A stretch of DNA of 64,000 bases from positions 378,627 to 442,626 of the forward strand of contig CAJJDP010000064.1 in the NCBI GenBank assembly GCA_905182995.1. Direction: 5' to 3'. Position numbers and translations under genes: made by a program. Below the pieces are notes generated by a model that was not told where the DNA came from, made no database searches, and worked only from the letters and a program-made list of their open reading frames with translations. This DNA is from Paramecium octaurelia. Its lineage: Eukaryota; Ciliophora; Oligohymenophorea; Peniculida; Parameciidae. Shown here piece by piece: positions 20,896-35,383 of the stretch. Position 1 is the first letter of the stretch, and the number at the start of each line of letters is the position of its first letter.

Positions 20896-23800
20896 TCAAT
20901 AATCAACATTTAATGTCATGGCTACTCCTTAAAGAATCCAATGACTAATATGTTCTTGAGTTCTTAGGTCAGCTTCGAAAACGAGACCGACTCCCATAGC
21001 ATTACGTCTTGATTATGTAACATATACTGGTGTAGCTAAAGTGTCTAGAAAACATAAATTTAATAAAATTACCTTTCAACTTAAGTTTGTTAGCTTCAAC
21101 AGGGATTACTTGAATAAGAGGCATCTCATAAATCAATTCTTTGGGATTTTATTTTTTAAGACAATTGTTTTCAACATCCCATCTTGCTCCTTCCAAATAA
21201 AGACCCTCAATATAGCATCCGAATTCCATTCTTTAAGTGATATCTTTGGCCTTGAATTTTTTGGTGACTTAAGTGTACAACCTACTTTTATCGAGAGCCC
21301 AAGTTTTAGCTCTGCAAGTAGTTTGAATCAAAGCAGTGAGATAACTTTCTGGAATATGAAGACCAGACAACCACATAACATAAGGTTCTTCCTTGCTTGC
21401 CCAGTATGAATATTATTAAACTCTTCTCTTGAAATGATTCATCCAAGATCCTAGCTTCTTTTCAGTTTGTGGTGCAAGTCTTCTCCACATTCCTGGTAAG
21501 AACCCATTGAACAGAGCTAGAGACAATTCATCTAGGTCATTACTCATACCAATTTCTCCCTTCAAGGCTCTCTTGAGATTAAATAATGACTCATTGATTT
21601 TGATGATTAGTTTGTTGAATCTTTCAAGTTCTTAGAACAAGACAACTTAAGTTGGGGAGATGATTTCTCCTGCTTCTTTTCTTAAAGCTATTACATCCCA
21701 GATGACAGGCAATTTAGATAAAACATCTTCACTCACATCATTAACATACTTATCTTTGTCAATGCCTCCTGAAACTGCCCCTCCAGATGCTCTTAATTAC
21801 AAAAGATTATCCCAAATGGACTTTGCACTATTGGTGAAGTAAGTGATTTCTGCATTTGGATGTAAACCAAAGACTACAGGAGAGTTGATCAAAGGTAGAT
21901 GATCAATCATTGTCTAAAATCCTTCATGGTTGAGTACTTTAGGTATTTCATATTTGAAGTCCTCACTTTATGCAAAGAGGAACTCTCTGTTCTTATCAAA
22001 GAGGAAATCTCCCATGTATTCATCCAAGTATGTGATCAACACTCTTCTATCGTAGGAATCTGTCACTCTACCTCCATACATGGCTTCTCCGATAAGATAC
22101 TTAAGGGAATTCCAAGGGATTGTCTCATCTTTAGCATCATATGCCTTCTTCAAATACATGGATAATAGACTGCTACTAATGTTGAAATCTGATTCGTTGA
22201 AATCATAACTGACATTCCATCCAATTTTGCCATACTTTCTTCTGTCCAAAATGATTGAATGGAAGAAAGAGACCACATACACCAAAGTTTTGTAGGCTAC
22301 ATGAGGACAAGAGTTCAATGAGTTTTCATCTATCTTGCTCATGATAGCTTTCATGTTCAATTTCAAACCATCAGGTGGTTCTGTGACTACTTTCAGCGAC
22401 TTTTATAAGATACCCAATGGGAATCTGTCTGTAGGTTAAGTTGTCAACCACAATCTAAAGTCTTTGTGTGGTTTCTGCATCAATTCCAAAGTCTTTTCTA
22501 AATAACTCTTAAGCCACCCTGTCAATAAATGACAATTGGCTAACATCAACCAATGTCCTCTTTGTGATGCAGCTTCGACAAATTGAGATGCTTCTTATTC
22601 ACTACCTTATCCTAGAGATAGATTTCTGAATTTGGCTCCTGTGAATCCTTTAGAGTCTCCTAATTTCATAACATCTGGTAATGGATCAGCTCCTGGGGAG
22701 AGAATAAATACAATGGGTGATTTCTCATTGGATTAATCGAATATCTTTTCATAATTGATGATGGGTGGTTGCACATAATTGGAATTTCCATAGATATCTT
22801 GAATGTACTTTTTGACTCCGTTGATAACACGATCAGGTCTAAAGACTCTCAATAACAATAGGATTTAGAATGAGTTCAATTTAGTGTATCCTTCAGGCAA
22901 GGTTTCTAATTCAGGTCTTTCATGGTCGTACCATTTCTTCCACTCCTTGCCATGCTTTTCTAAATCATCTGCCAATAATCTATAGATATCAGCCAATTGC
23001 ATCAATCTCATAATATCCTTCCAACCAGAATCAGGCACCCATTCATATGGTTTCTATCTCTAGACTTATTCAAGTGAGGTGTTTCCTTTCAAGAAGAAAT
23101 CCAATTCCTCATGATTTAATAATTTCTCTCCATCTTAAATCATAATAGTCATTTAGAAGGCAAACATCAACTTATGGATTTCAAATATACCCAAACAAGT
23201 GTAATCATAAACATTACTTGTTAATTTGTCAATGATATTCCTCAATCTTGACTCCAAGATAGTGTCTTTTCTAGCATCTCTCAAAGATTGATTGAACACT
23301 TGCAAATAAGCACTTAGAGAATATTCGTACATTTCTGAGATCGAACTTAATGAACTCATGGCAAAGAACAGGATGGCTCCTCTCTTAGCCACAGTAGTAT
23401 AACTTTATCTTGCTTGTTCAATTTCTTGACTTGTAATCTATCCATCATTGATTGCTTATTGAATTTCTTCTGACTTTGCCTTTGTTTGATCTAGGGTGTT
23501 AATCAATTACACATTATCCAACAAAGATCCTTAAGCTTCTGATAATCTTTGTAATAAGTCATCTTCTGCTTCCTTCAACTTTTTCTTGTTTTCACTCATG
23601 CTCTAGATAAGTTCTAATCTTTGTTTCTCCTTGTCTGGTCTTTCAAATGAGACAACCACGTTTAATAGTTGATCTCTCAATCCAGTTAAAGTGACTGTGT
23701 AATTAATAACCATGGTCTTTGACATAATCTCTGGAGTGTATTTTGGATTGGCCAATTTAGTTGTGAAATACAATCTAAAATCATCATTATAGTCAATAGT

Positions 23801-26800
23801 GTTCTCGCCCAATTTGATACTCTTCATGCCTGCCTTGATAATGAAGTTCTTTTCTAAAATTGGATCAATGGTTGGATCCAATTCTTCGTCGACATTCTCA
23901 AATAAAAAGGGTTTACCATATCTGATACAATTTTCTAAAGGTTTCAAAAACACACCTGCTCCTTCATTCAAATTCAGAACCTTGAAGGCTATGTCCTTCT
24001 CTTCCCTTTTCTTGATCCAATTCACAGCCTATAGTTGTGGATCAATACACAAAGGCCATCTTGATGCCCTGGTAGTGAGGATACCATTCTAAACTGATAA
24101 TTCATCAGATGGCAATCCTTCAGAATTCCATTAAGATATTTCTACTGCACTACTCAACAATTCTTCGAATTTGAATTCTGGATTCATGGGCAATTCTTTC
24201 TCTTTGATGTCAACCATCCAATGATCGTAAAGCATTCTTCTTCTGAATGAATAATCGAATGGGCCCACGTAACTCAGAAAAGAACTGGCAATCAAACAAT
24301 CTCCAATCAATTACTTAGTCATTTATGCCAATTTACCAGTGTCTTCTGTCCATCTTTTCTTCTCACCTCCCAAACCTTCAATCAATTTCTTTGCAGCATT
24401 CAATTTCTTTTCCATTTCTTATGCTTGAGCAGTCAATTCAGCTAATCTTGCAGCCTTTTAGTCACTTTGTACTTGTAACTCAGCCACTTCCTTTTACAAA
24501 GCCTCCAATTTAATAGCAGTGTTTCTCAAGTCTTCTTCAGTGGCCTCCTTTTACTTGGTCATGGCCTCCAAACGTGACTTAAGTGGTTCCACTTTCTTAT
24601 ACACATCATAGAAATTGACTGTAGCTGTTACCCATGTATAGAGACCACTTGCAGCTTTTGAAATCTTCAATATTTCATCTAAACGATTCTCTGGATCTCT
24701 CATGGCACTTCTAATTTTTTCAACCTAATTCCTTGTCACCTTTCCAATCTTATTACCATAATTCTACAACTATTCTAGCAATTTCATTGGATTATTCATC
24801 ATCTATCTGGCAGCATTCCAGCCATCTCCTTCAATACCATCTATTGGTTTGAAGATGAGCAACATCGATGCAACTGCTCCAACTGGTTTAGGTGGGGAAT
24901 TTAATGCTTTCAATTCAACCAACTCCTTTTAATCAATCTTATTAAGAGCATCCTTTGCAGACTCTAAAATAGGAATGGCCTCTTTAAGAATTTAATCAGC
25001 TTCCGCTTACTTTTGATTGATTTCCACACTGTCTACCTCCAACTTCTTCTTCTTTATCGAAGCCTCTTCATTATCCTTTGTGGCTATCTCCTTCTTGCCA
25101 TTAATGGTTTTGAGCAAATCCTCAACTTCCTTGCTTTCACTTGTCACTTCCACTTTCTTGATTTCTAATTCCTCTTGCAAGACCTTCACTTAATCAGATG
25201 CCTCATCCAACTTCTGAACACCATTAGTGTATCTCACAATAAGATCCTAATATTTCTTTCTATTCACAGCCAATAATCGTTTGTAATTGGATAAGAAGTC
25301 CAAATAATTCTTGGGAGTACTGAAATTCTTTCTCCTCAATTGTAATTCGAAATCTCTTGAAAACATTTAGATGCTCTCATGAACTTTGGTGATATGCTGA
25401 ATAATCTTGGGTCTGAATGTTTCCTCCTCTAAGTTCTCCTCCTTCAAATACTCAGTAGCCACACTGACCAAAGCCTCTTCAGGCCAAGGGAAGAACCAAT
25501 TAATCTGAGTATTACTAACCAAGCCTGGGAAGTTACGACATCTAATTCTCAAAGTGTCTCCAGCTGGACTCATACACAAAACAATGTGCATGTTGTCTCT
25601 AATCTTTTCAAGGAAATAATTCCACAACTCATCCTTTGTTTCCAGAATTCCTTTTCTCTTTGCCTCATCTCTCACCTTGTCACTCATCTTCTTCTTGCCA
25701 TCCTCATCGAAAAGAGCTGGCACCATTCCTATTGTAAGCATATTGTTAATCAACTCCAAGAAGCCTTCCTCCAAAACATGAGCATCAGTAAACAAGAAAA
25801 TTGTCGGTTTCTATGTCAAAAGATCATACAAAGTCTTCAAGTCTTCTCTGAATTCCTTCTCCTTATATCCTCTTGTTAAAGTAATTTAGAAGATATCATA
25901 ACTAGCAGTAAATGCACTCAATCTAGTCAAGGATTATTTACCACTACCACCGTAACCTACAAGTAAGGCATGTCCTAATGGGAATCTGATTATTCTGTGA
26001 ATTTTAGTTAAGTGTTCCAAGGCATCTTTAAACAATACAAGATTCATCTCCTTGACTTCTTCATTATAATCTTACAACAAAGAGTTGAACTTCTAACCAA
26101 CCTTTTCAAATCCCCCACAATCTTCATATAGTTTAGGATCGACCACATCTGGGTCAAGGGGATTAGCAGTTAGATAATCACCAAATAGCATGGGATCTTA
26201 GATTGCATAATCAATTGTATCACTAAAGTGCTCTCTAATCAAACTTGGAATTTTGTCTACAGTAATTAGGTCTCGATCCTAGTCATTAATCAGACGGTCC
26301 ACAAAGACTCGAGTTACTTCATTTCTCCACAGTCTAATGAAGGACTCCTTTGTTTAGAACTTGTCAAGTGTGCTTCTACACAATCCCTCGTAGATTCTGC
26401 TTAGATCTCTCAAGTTGAAAATGTAATGGAACTTGACTGGAGTACGAGGCAATTGGACTACAATGGCATTGTAAATTTGTAAGGTGGCTTAGGTAATTTT
26501 AGCAACAGTGGATGACACTTCTTCAGGGAATCCTTATAGATGTGATTTCAGAATAGAGTTGTAAATTCTCTCTAAGTTTTCATTGGATGGGAAGAGTAAT
26601 TGATAACAATTGAACAAACTCAAGAATCTTGGATCAAGTGGATTGGCACCAACATTCGGTGGTAGAACTGCAGCCACAAATTGGGTGTCTTTGATAATCT
26701 TTTGATCCAGGTTTTGACCTCGTTCATAGCAGAATCCTTTTTCAATCAAGAATTTCAACCAAGCAATAGGTTATTATGTACCATAGATATCAACTTTAGG

Positions 26801-29800
26801 CATATGGATATCATCAATGAATATGATGAGTTTTTTACCTGCAATCTTGGGACCAAAAATACGACCAGATCTCTTATCAATATTTTCATCTAAAGCAGTT
26901 TACACATCTATTGATTTAGTTCTGGATGAGAAGTTGATATTCAATTTCATGTAGTTTTCAGATGGCAAAGAATTCAAATAATTTGTGATAATGACTGATT
27001 TGGCAGTACCACTATCTCCCACGAACATGCATGGTTATTTATGAGTGATATTCTATCCTAGAAGATATGAGAATCTCTTGGTATCCACAGTTGGAACCAG
27101 GATTTTTGAGAACTTCCCATCAGGAGGTGGTTAATACTCAGTCACCTTCTTTTCCCAAGCAACCCAAGCCTTATTGTCCTGAGTATAATCGAAGAAGAGA
27201 TCAAACAATGAGCCAGGAGGAATGTGTCTTTATGCAACTCTTCTTAATACTTCTTCGAACTTCTTACGAGCATCAAACTTTAAGCATGCACCAAGTGACC
27301 ACACTATTGCGAAGATGTAGGCTAATTCTAGATTTTCTTATTCAAATTATGGATCTTCTTCATTAATAATTGTGTCTAACATTTTGGTCAATTAAGTGAT
27401 GCAATTTAAATTTGTTCTGGGAATGGAAAATTCTAAAACATGACCTTATTCTTCTCCATCAATACCCTCAAATATCAGATTCATCAAAGGAGGTATATAT
27501 TTAGAATAAAACTCTTCCAAGTTTTATTTCAAACCTTCTGCTTTATCTCCTTTCTTTTACCATTTTGATAACCATTTATCATAGAATGGTTTGAATCCTA
27601 GATTTTTTGGATCCACGTAGACCATACCACATCTACTAATAGTAGCAGGTGATGCATATTAAAGATCGAACACTTCGAATAACAATTTACAAAATCTCTC
27701 CAGACGAATACGATCTCCATTGATAAGAGTTAATAATTTGTTATCATCCATGACAGAATTCATATTTTCAACCCAAACTGCATCAACATCACCATCCAAT
27801 AGAATCCATCTCTAATGCACTTCTTGTTAACCAGATGGCTTTTCATTAGCGATTCTGAAAATCTTACTCAAAATTCCATCCTTCCATTCTCTGGTTGTCA
27901 TTTCCATGACACCATATAATTCATTAACTGTGATTGATTTAGGATTGATGCAATAATAAGTAGCACTTTCCACTCTTTTCAAGATTTCAATAACAGCTGA
28001 TTTTCCAGATCCAGTTGGTCCAACAACCATTGTTGTGTGTCTAGTCAACATGGTTTCATACAATTGAACCACTTTGTCAATTTAATCATCCAAAGGTCGA
28101 TATCCTAATTGTTCAACAATCTCCTAGATTTTATCCTTCTTCTCATATGGTTTTCTCTTAACATCGATTTTAGGGAATAAATCTGTGATCAATCCTTAAA
28201 ACAAGGGAACATCCTCAAAAATGAATTTAGGCATATTCATATCTCTAAGTGCTCTCATCAAAACAGTATCTTCAGGTAGATCAGATGCCTCTCTTTTCAG
28301 AGAACCTGCCATGACCAACACACTCTTCAAAGCTCTCAAACCGAAATCATAATGGTATTGTTTACTCAATTACTCACTACCCAACTTGTAAAGCACTGTC
28401 ATCTTTTTGGCTAGAACTCTGGCCGAATTGAATCCCTAACTCATCAACATGATTTCGCAAATGATATTTGAATCTGGAACAACCATAACAACTGGTCTAA
28501 ATAGAGCCTTTAAGTTATCAGGCAATTCAGTTCTACCAGCATATCCTGGATTCATAGTCACGAATATTCCTACTGTTGTTTTGACTTGGACTTCCTTCTT
28601 TAACAATTCAATGGTCTTCTTCTCTTAAACCAATGCTTACTGTATTGTCTTGATCTAAACACTCACAACACTCAGCACTTCAGCTGTAATTCTATTGAAT
28701 TCATCAAAACATCCCCAAAATCCTGTCTGAACCAGACCACTAAAGATAACTCCCATTGCTTTGTAATCTAAACCTTCACCACAATTTGTCACGCAACATC
28801 TTATGGCTAATGACTTTGCAAGATCCTTAACAGTTTCTGTCTTACCAGTACCTGCAGGTCCAGCAGGTGCACCTCCCAATTTGAATGTCAATGCAGTTGT
28901 CAATGTCATAACACATCTATCAGTCAAAGGAGTAATAACTAGTCTTCCATTCAATCCTTGATATTCGTATCCATAAGTGAAAGTACCTGTACATTGTCTA
29001 ATTCTTATGTCATTCTCTTCCAATACCCAATAAAATCTTAATTGGGATTCCCATTCAAATTCCTTAGCATCCAATATTGAATCTTTCACAAAGAAGTCGA
29101 CAATGTCTCTGGCATGAACATCAACAATAATTAAAGTATTGATCTTAATACGATCGATCATTTTGAGATCTGTTCTGACCAAATCAATTAAATCATCGAG
29201 GTCCTTCGTTTGCTTCTTTAACTCATCTTTCATGGCGTACTTATTACCCTCCTTAACCTTTCTAAACACATCTTCTACTCTCCATGTCCACCAAACTTAT
29301 GTGCCTGCAATGGATATCATACCAATTTGACTCAGAATCCAAGGCACTCTCTCTTTGTTAGCATAATGGAATGTAGCCTCCTTTGTCATCTTCTTCAGTG
29401 TTGACTGCATTTCCTCATCAACTCTTGTCATCCATAATTCGACTGGGCCATCAGTTTTTTATGGTTCTTTATAAGAAAACTCCTCAGATTCATCAGATGC
29501 CATACCAATGACCATTTTATTTCTAGAAAGCAACATTTCTCTACAATTATCAAACAATTTCAATGTGTGTGGTTAGACAGCTGATACATCACTTGATCCC
29601 AAAATCGATAACAAATCATCATCTGACAAGAAATAAAACCTTGGGAACACATTCCTCTTTGTATCTAAATAGTCTGATAAGGACTTCTATCTCTTATCCA
29701 ATTAATCAGACAATGCTTTCAATTCACTGAGTCTACCATCATTGACAACACAACTTGCATAGATATTTGGGTTCTTTGCAGTTTGCTCCATTATCTTTTT

Positions 29801-32800
29801 ATATGCTTTATCGTTTTAATCAAACTTCTTTGAATCTTCTCTCAATTATTGTCTGATATCCTCGGATCCCATAAAAATACCTTCTAAATCCTGCCATTTC
29901 TTCTAGACCTACAGCCAAACATCAATCACTTCACTTATTCTATTTAATGCTTACTCCCAATGTCTGATACGTGAAATGAAGGCGGCAACATACTTACTAC
30001 TTGACACTGTCTATAAATTGGCCAATTGATCTTCCAACAACTATTTAATCTCATCAACTGTCTTTATGACTTAATACCCTTTCTTATCTTTGTCAATTAT
30101 AAAGCTTGCAGTCTTCCAAGCCTATTCAATTTTGCTGATTTCCTCTTCATTCTTATGTTCTTGATTGGCTTCTGTGCAAATTTCAGTAACCTTCTCTGGG
30201 AATCTTGCCAAATTCAAAGCAAACACTTATTCTAAAGTCATACTCTTGATGGAAGTCTCGAATTTAACTCCAGTTTCCTTCATCAACTTCTCCCAATGTC
30301 TGTCTGTAATAGCTCCACTCTTCAATTATTAAATCAGAGGAATTGAATCTTTGAAATCAGTAATCTTCTTTGCTAATTTCTCATACACAGTATTCTTCTC
30401 ATATTGTTTTGCCAACTTCTTCTTTTGTTTGTCAAAGTTATCAGCTCCATTCTTCAGTAAATCGGCATCTAACTTAACCCAAAGCATGACTGACCACTCT
30501 TGAATCTAATTTTTCACTGTTCTATAGCAATCATACAAAACAGATAGAACCTTATTCTCCTCTTCAATTGCAACCAATTCAGGGAATGAAGAGATGGGTA
30601 AGTTGAATAGCTTCTCTGCCTTGACCAATTCTTCCCTCCTTGCATTCAACTCAGAAACAACTGTCTTGTATTCTTGTAGAGATTCCAAACCTTTGTCCAA
30701 GGAAGTACTATCAGCACCTGGACCACTTGCCTTAAAATCTTTATAGAGTAATTTAATGTTTTCCTTAAATTGCTCTACTTCTTTTTTTGTCACTTCAGCA
30801 AATTCCTTTTTCTTTTCAACTAATTTGGAATCCTTCTTCTTTGCATGATTAACCAATTCATTCCATCTATCATTCAATGAAAATGCCTCTTCCAACTTCT
30901 CCTACTCTACATTTTGCTAATACATTTTCAGAGTTCTAAACCTTTCGGTTACATCACCCATCTTAAATTCCATATTCATGGTCATGTTCTTGATCTCCTA
31001 AATTAAATTCAAAAGCTTCTTTAGATCTTCAATATCCTTTGGCTGCACCATCAGTTGTTCTCTATAATCATCAATCTCCTTTTTAATTGCTTCTAACTCT
31101 CTCATGCCCAGAGTCTTTAATACGATACCATGTTTATCCATCCAATCCTTAGCCTGAGCCTTGAAGCTTTCAATGACATTTCCAAAATACTCAGAAATAA
31201 AGAAGGCTTTTCTCTCTCTAGGGTACTCTTCGAAATCTTAAATCAAACCCTTGTACTAACTCATCTTTATTTCCAAGGACAGAGTCGTCGGGTTTTTGTC
31301 AATTATTTTCTCGACGGCATGCTTAGCCTTTTAATCCCACAGAGGCTTCTTTTTATCATCCTCCCACATCTCCTTAAAGTTATTCACTTTATCACTTGCC
31401 TTCTCCCTTATAATACCAATCTACATGGCAATACGAGTAATGATAGGATTCCTTATAATTTAGCTATAGAAAGTGTGATACTAGATTTCTTCGTTGGCAC
31501 TTCGACTCTACTTCTTTTCACAGAAGATACAATATCCATCCATCCATCTCCAAAATCCTTGTGAGGCCTCTTTAATGCTTGTTGAAATCTTTTCCAAGAC
31601 AGTAGTCACCTCAGGAATGGGAGGAATAGTATTCAATTGCGGATGATTATACTCTGCAGTGATTTAAAATAATGGCACTTATTTACCACTTGGTTGTTAC
31701 AATAGATTTTTGAAGGTTAAGAATCCTCTCAGAGTCATTTTCACCAAAGCATTGTATATTCTTCTTTCCCAATAGTAATAATATTCCCTCATTCGAGGTT
31801 CCCCTTTTGATGAACTATTGAAAATTGATTCCTCAATATTCCTCAGGAAATTATCACCCACCAACTTGTATTTCTCCACCAATTCCTCTATTGTTTTATT
31901 TAGATGTTCTTCGAAGTAACTTTAGAATTCGTTCAATTAGGGCAAAGAGGCATTTTCCTTTCTTGTCTCAAAATCATACTCTCTTAAAATCTGAGCTTCT
32001 TCAATTGATTTCACTATGTCCTCAATCATTCCTGTAGATTTTCTCACTTTCTTCTTAATATCCCTGAATTCATTAATTGCTTTAAGGCAATTGTCAATGA
32101 AATCTGGAATGCCCAAAGATGCCAAATTCAAAGATTCATGTCCAGGTTCCAAGGCCCTGTTTAATTTCATGATCTTCTCTTTCAACAATTCCTTTTCAAT
32201 TGGCTGTAAGGTGTGAACAGCCTCGTCGTATTCTCTCAACATAATCTACAATCTATCGATGTAACCATAGAATTCTTTCTCTAATTTTGAAATGTTGATG
32301 GTTGTCTAATTGATTTTATATCCCATTTTTTCAAGTTGCTTTGTTTCCTTAATTAAGGTCTTAAACTCATCTTAAAAGAACACTGTGTATCGACGATTCC
32401 AACTTCCTTCTTCCTTGGGTTGTTCATGTTTGGTTAAAATCCTATTTTTTTGATATTGCAAGGCTTTTTCTGTAATGGATTTCTCCCAACTTTCAAACTT
32501 ATCCTTTTGGAATTGATCCAGCTTCTTCGCCAAGGTTCTGTATTCATTTTTGGCTTCATTATATTACGACCCCAAATTTTTGGGATTCTTACTCTCTTTG
32601 TTTTCTTGTTTGTCTTGTTCGTCCTTCTTTTCGATAAAGGTCTCTTCTCTTGTAATGAATTTAAGAACAGGTCTTTTGATTCTGTAAAATATCGATCTTG
32701 CCCAACTTATCGATCCTGCAACAGGCGGACGATTTTTGGATGATATCAAAGAAACATCAGTGGCCTACTGTCCCTTTTCAAATAGACCTTGATTCTGCTT

Positions 32801-34200
32801 TAACTCATTCTTATATTAGAACAACACTTCCTGATACTTCTTCTGTAAAGTTGTACTGATGTCCTCTAATGTGTCGATACTTTTGAAGTTTTACAACAAA
32901 TCAAAAGCTCCTTCTGCAGATCTCAAGGATTTAAAGGTTTCATCGATTAAATCAATAGTTTTCCCAACGATTAACTTTTAATTCTCTTAGAATTTTTAAT
33001 AGATGGTTTTCCATTGCCCAGCATTCTGCTTTTAGAAGAAATTGTAAGGACTATTGACAATGGGAGTAATCAATTATTTGACATCCTCTATCCTTTTATC
33101 AATTTCTTAAGCGTTTCCTGTGACCTTTTTCAAATTTGGTCCCAAAAACACTAGGAATTTTCTCACTGTATCGATTACCTTCCTCAACTCATCCAATCTG
33201 TTAGCCATATACTCGATTCTCTCTTGAATAGTTCTGACTGTGAAGTCCCAACGATCAAGGTTCTCTTCTTCAATGGCTAATTTAGTTTTGTGATAGAGAT
33301 CCTTCCAAGACTTGAGAATTTCCGATCCCTGCATAATTAAATTGATGCTTGCTTCCAATTGTTGTTCATAGGGTAAGTCATCTCTCAGAGTGAATAATTA
33401 GGGGATTTTAATTTGGGATTCCACCTTATCGGCTATTTCCTCGGAAATCAATTGCAGCAGGTTCTACATCTTGTCTCCTTCTTTGTAATGGCGAGAGATG
33501 ATCCAGACCATCTTGAGTCCATTCATGAGTGAAGGCAATGTCTCTTTGATTCCATTCAATCCATCCTAGTCAAGATTCTTGAATTGTCTTTCAAGAGTAG
33601 TTAGAAATTTAACGTTGTCTTTGGCTTCAGCCTGAGCCTTGGTTAACTCTGCAAATTGACCATTGAATTCCAAGACTGCTGACTGGTTGTCTTCTAAATA
33701 GGTTTGCAATCTCTATCTCACCTTGGCAACGATGGGGTTTTACTATGATAGGGTAATGAAGTGCACATACCAATTGTTAATACAAAGTACTCAAATTTGC
33801 CGATCTAGATCTCCACAACATGATATCGGCCAAGGCGGAATTCTTCTCTGTTTTTCGACTAGCCTCCTTCAATATGGTCTGTCGGATAGTTTGCGACCAT
33901 TTTCCGATATATTCTTCGTACTTTTCCATAAGTTCATAATTCTTCACAGCAGTTTCATCATCGACTTAATCGACAACTTCTGGTAGCTCAATTGTGATGG
34001 TACCAGAAACCTATATGTTTGAGTAATATTGGTACCTGTTGGCTCGAATGCTCGATTTGGCTTGTGAACTTCTGGAGAGTGGTCCTCAATTCGACTTTGG
34101 ATTCTAATGGGATGTACACTCTCTCTACTAGCAACTAGAGCATTTGCAGTTGCTTGATGTTTGTTGGTTTTGCACTTTAAAGTGCACTTTTTGAATTCAT
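20896..34200 (-). CDS. Axonemal dynein heavy chain
   Basis: One gene of about 13.3 kb, roughly 4,300 residues after short introns (for example 34011-34035 and 33743-33770). From ATG 34200: tail domain ([38 protein letters not shown]); AAA1 P-loop [19 protein letters not shown] near 28830-28875; AAA2 [14 protein letters not shown] near 27990; AAA3 GDSGTAKS near 27000; AAA4 [16 protein letters not shown] near 25930, whose Gln is a TAA codon; the coiled-coil stalk on both sides of the microtubule-binding tip at about 25200-24350; AAA5 [16 protein letters not shown] near 24040; and the C-terminal domain ending [18 protein letters not shown]. All six-ring landmarks and complete length point to a working motor of ciliary beating. 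I do not assign it to a specific outer or inner arm. Its stop is 24 bp from the convergent ODR4-like gene. Confidence 0.96.
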
Positions 34201-34287
34201 TAAAAATAATTATGATTAAGATATTTAATTCCGATTTGTTTAATAATTGCAGAGTATTATATTATAAAATAGATAATAATTCAATTC

Positions 34288-35311
34288 ATCAGTTGCTGAT
34301 AAATTATTATTTTGTTTAAGGAGTCTTAATTTCCGATAGTACAATTTGTAGTTTTGAATCTTCCTCTTCTTCGGAGGAGTGTTGATTTTGGAACTTAAAA
34401 TAAGCTTCTGTTCTGATTTAATATTCTTGGTTGTATTTAAATTCGCAAGCCTCATTTATAAATTCTATAATCCTTTGTAAGGTGGTGGATGGCCTATTGG
34501 AATTATGATCTCCTTCACAGATGTCCAATTTCTTAGGCATCTAGCAATTCTCGTACAATTTAAGGGTGTATTGATAGGAAATGAGATTGTCAGATTTCCC
34601 TGCCACAAAAAAGAACTTTTTGTTAGGAATGACTTATTTCAACTTGTCAATTGGCTTAAGGAGATTGATGTCAAATTGGGCCTGATTCATTATTTTCCTC
34701 CTCAGTATTGGGATGGCAAGATATAATACGAAGGAGAAGACTCCAAATTGTCTGTTCCCAATGTCTTACAGCAATTATCGAAATTCAGAAAAAGCACTGT
34801 CGACGATGTAAGTTCTAATTTTGGAATTTTCAGTTAAGAGAAGTGCAGTAACTGCTCCCATACTGCGACCCCAGAGCATGAATTCGTCGACTTTCCCAAA
34901 ATTATTCTCTATGTATTTCATCAATTCAATCACATCTTGACTCTCGTAAACTCCCATGGTAATGAAATCTCCCTTGGACATGCCACAAGCAGCAAAATCT
35001 AAAACACATAAATTTATATCCCATGAAGCCAAGACCTCAGCATACCTGATGCCTTCCAACCTGCAACTTGCATTTCCATGTAAGTAAATCATGCACCTAT
35101 GGTTTTTTGATTTCGTCAAAAAATAACTAGCGTTCAATTGTATGTTTCTGGATTCAAATACAAAATCTACTCTTACTATCGCCTTAGTTTGAAGAAATCT
35201 TATTTTTGGTCCTTTTGTATATAGTAAATGCATGTTACCTAGATCACTGATCATATATTGTCTGCGAGGGGGCCTAATAATTTGACGACAATATGAATCA
35301 AAACAATTCAT
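34288..35311 (-). CDS. Alpha/beta hydrolase (ABHD17/S33-like serine hydrolase)
   Basis: About 341 residues with no intron. Starts MNCFDSYCRQIIRPPRRQY; the cysteines near the start could be palmitoylated as in ABHD17 depalmitoylases. Hydrolase landmarks follow in order: CMIYLHGNASCRLEG (HGN oxyanion turn), LDFAACGMSKGDF, the nucleophile elbow LWGRSMGAVTALLL (GxSxG), acid in FFVAGKSDNLIS, and catalytic His in ICEGDHNSNRP. The triad is complete. The C-terminus is Glu/Ser-rich. The frame stays open beyond the chosen ATG for about 150 nt without another ATG. It is divergent from the kinase gene at 35384, 73 bp apart, so the pair may share a promoter region. Confidence 0.88.
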
Positions 35312-35383
35312 AATTATTATGATAGTTGAGAATGTTAAAAAAAGTAAATTCTCTTTCTCTCGAAAGAGTGAATCTGAAGAAAC

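Noticed and set aside
21041-34100. Several plus-strand ORFs of 60-150 codons
   Set aside because: All are antisense shadows of the dynein heavy chain exons.
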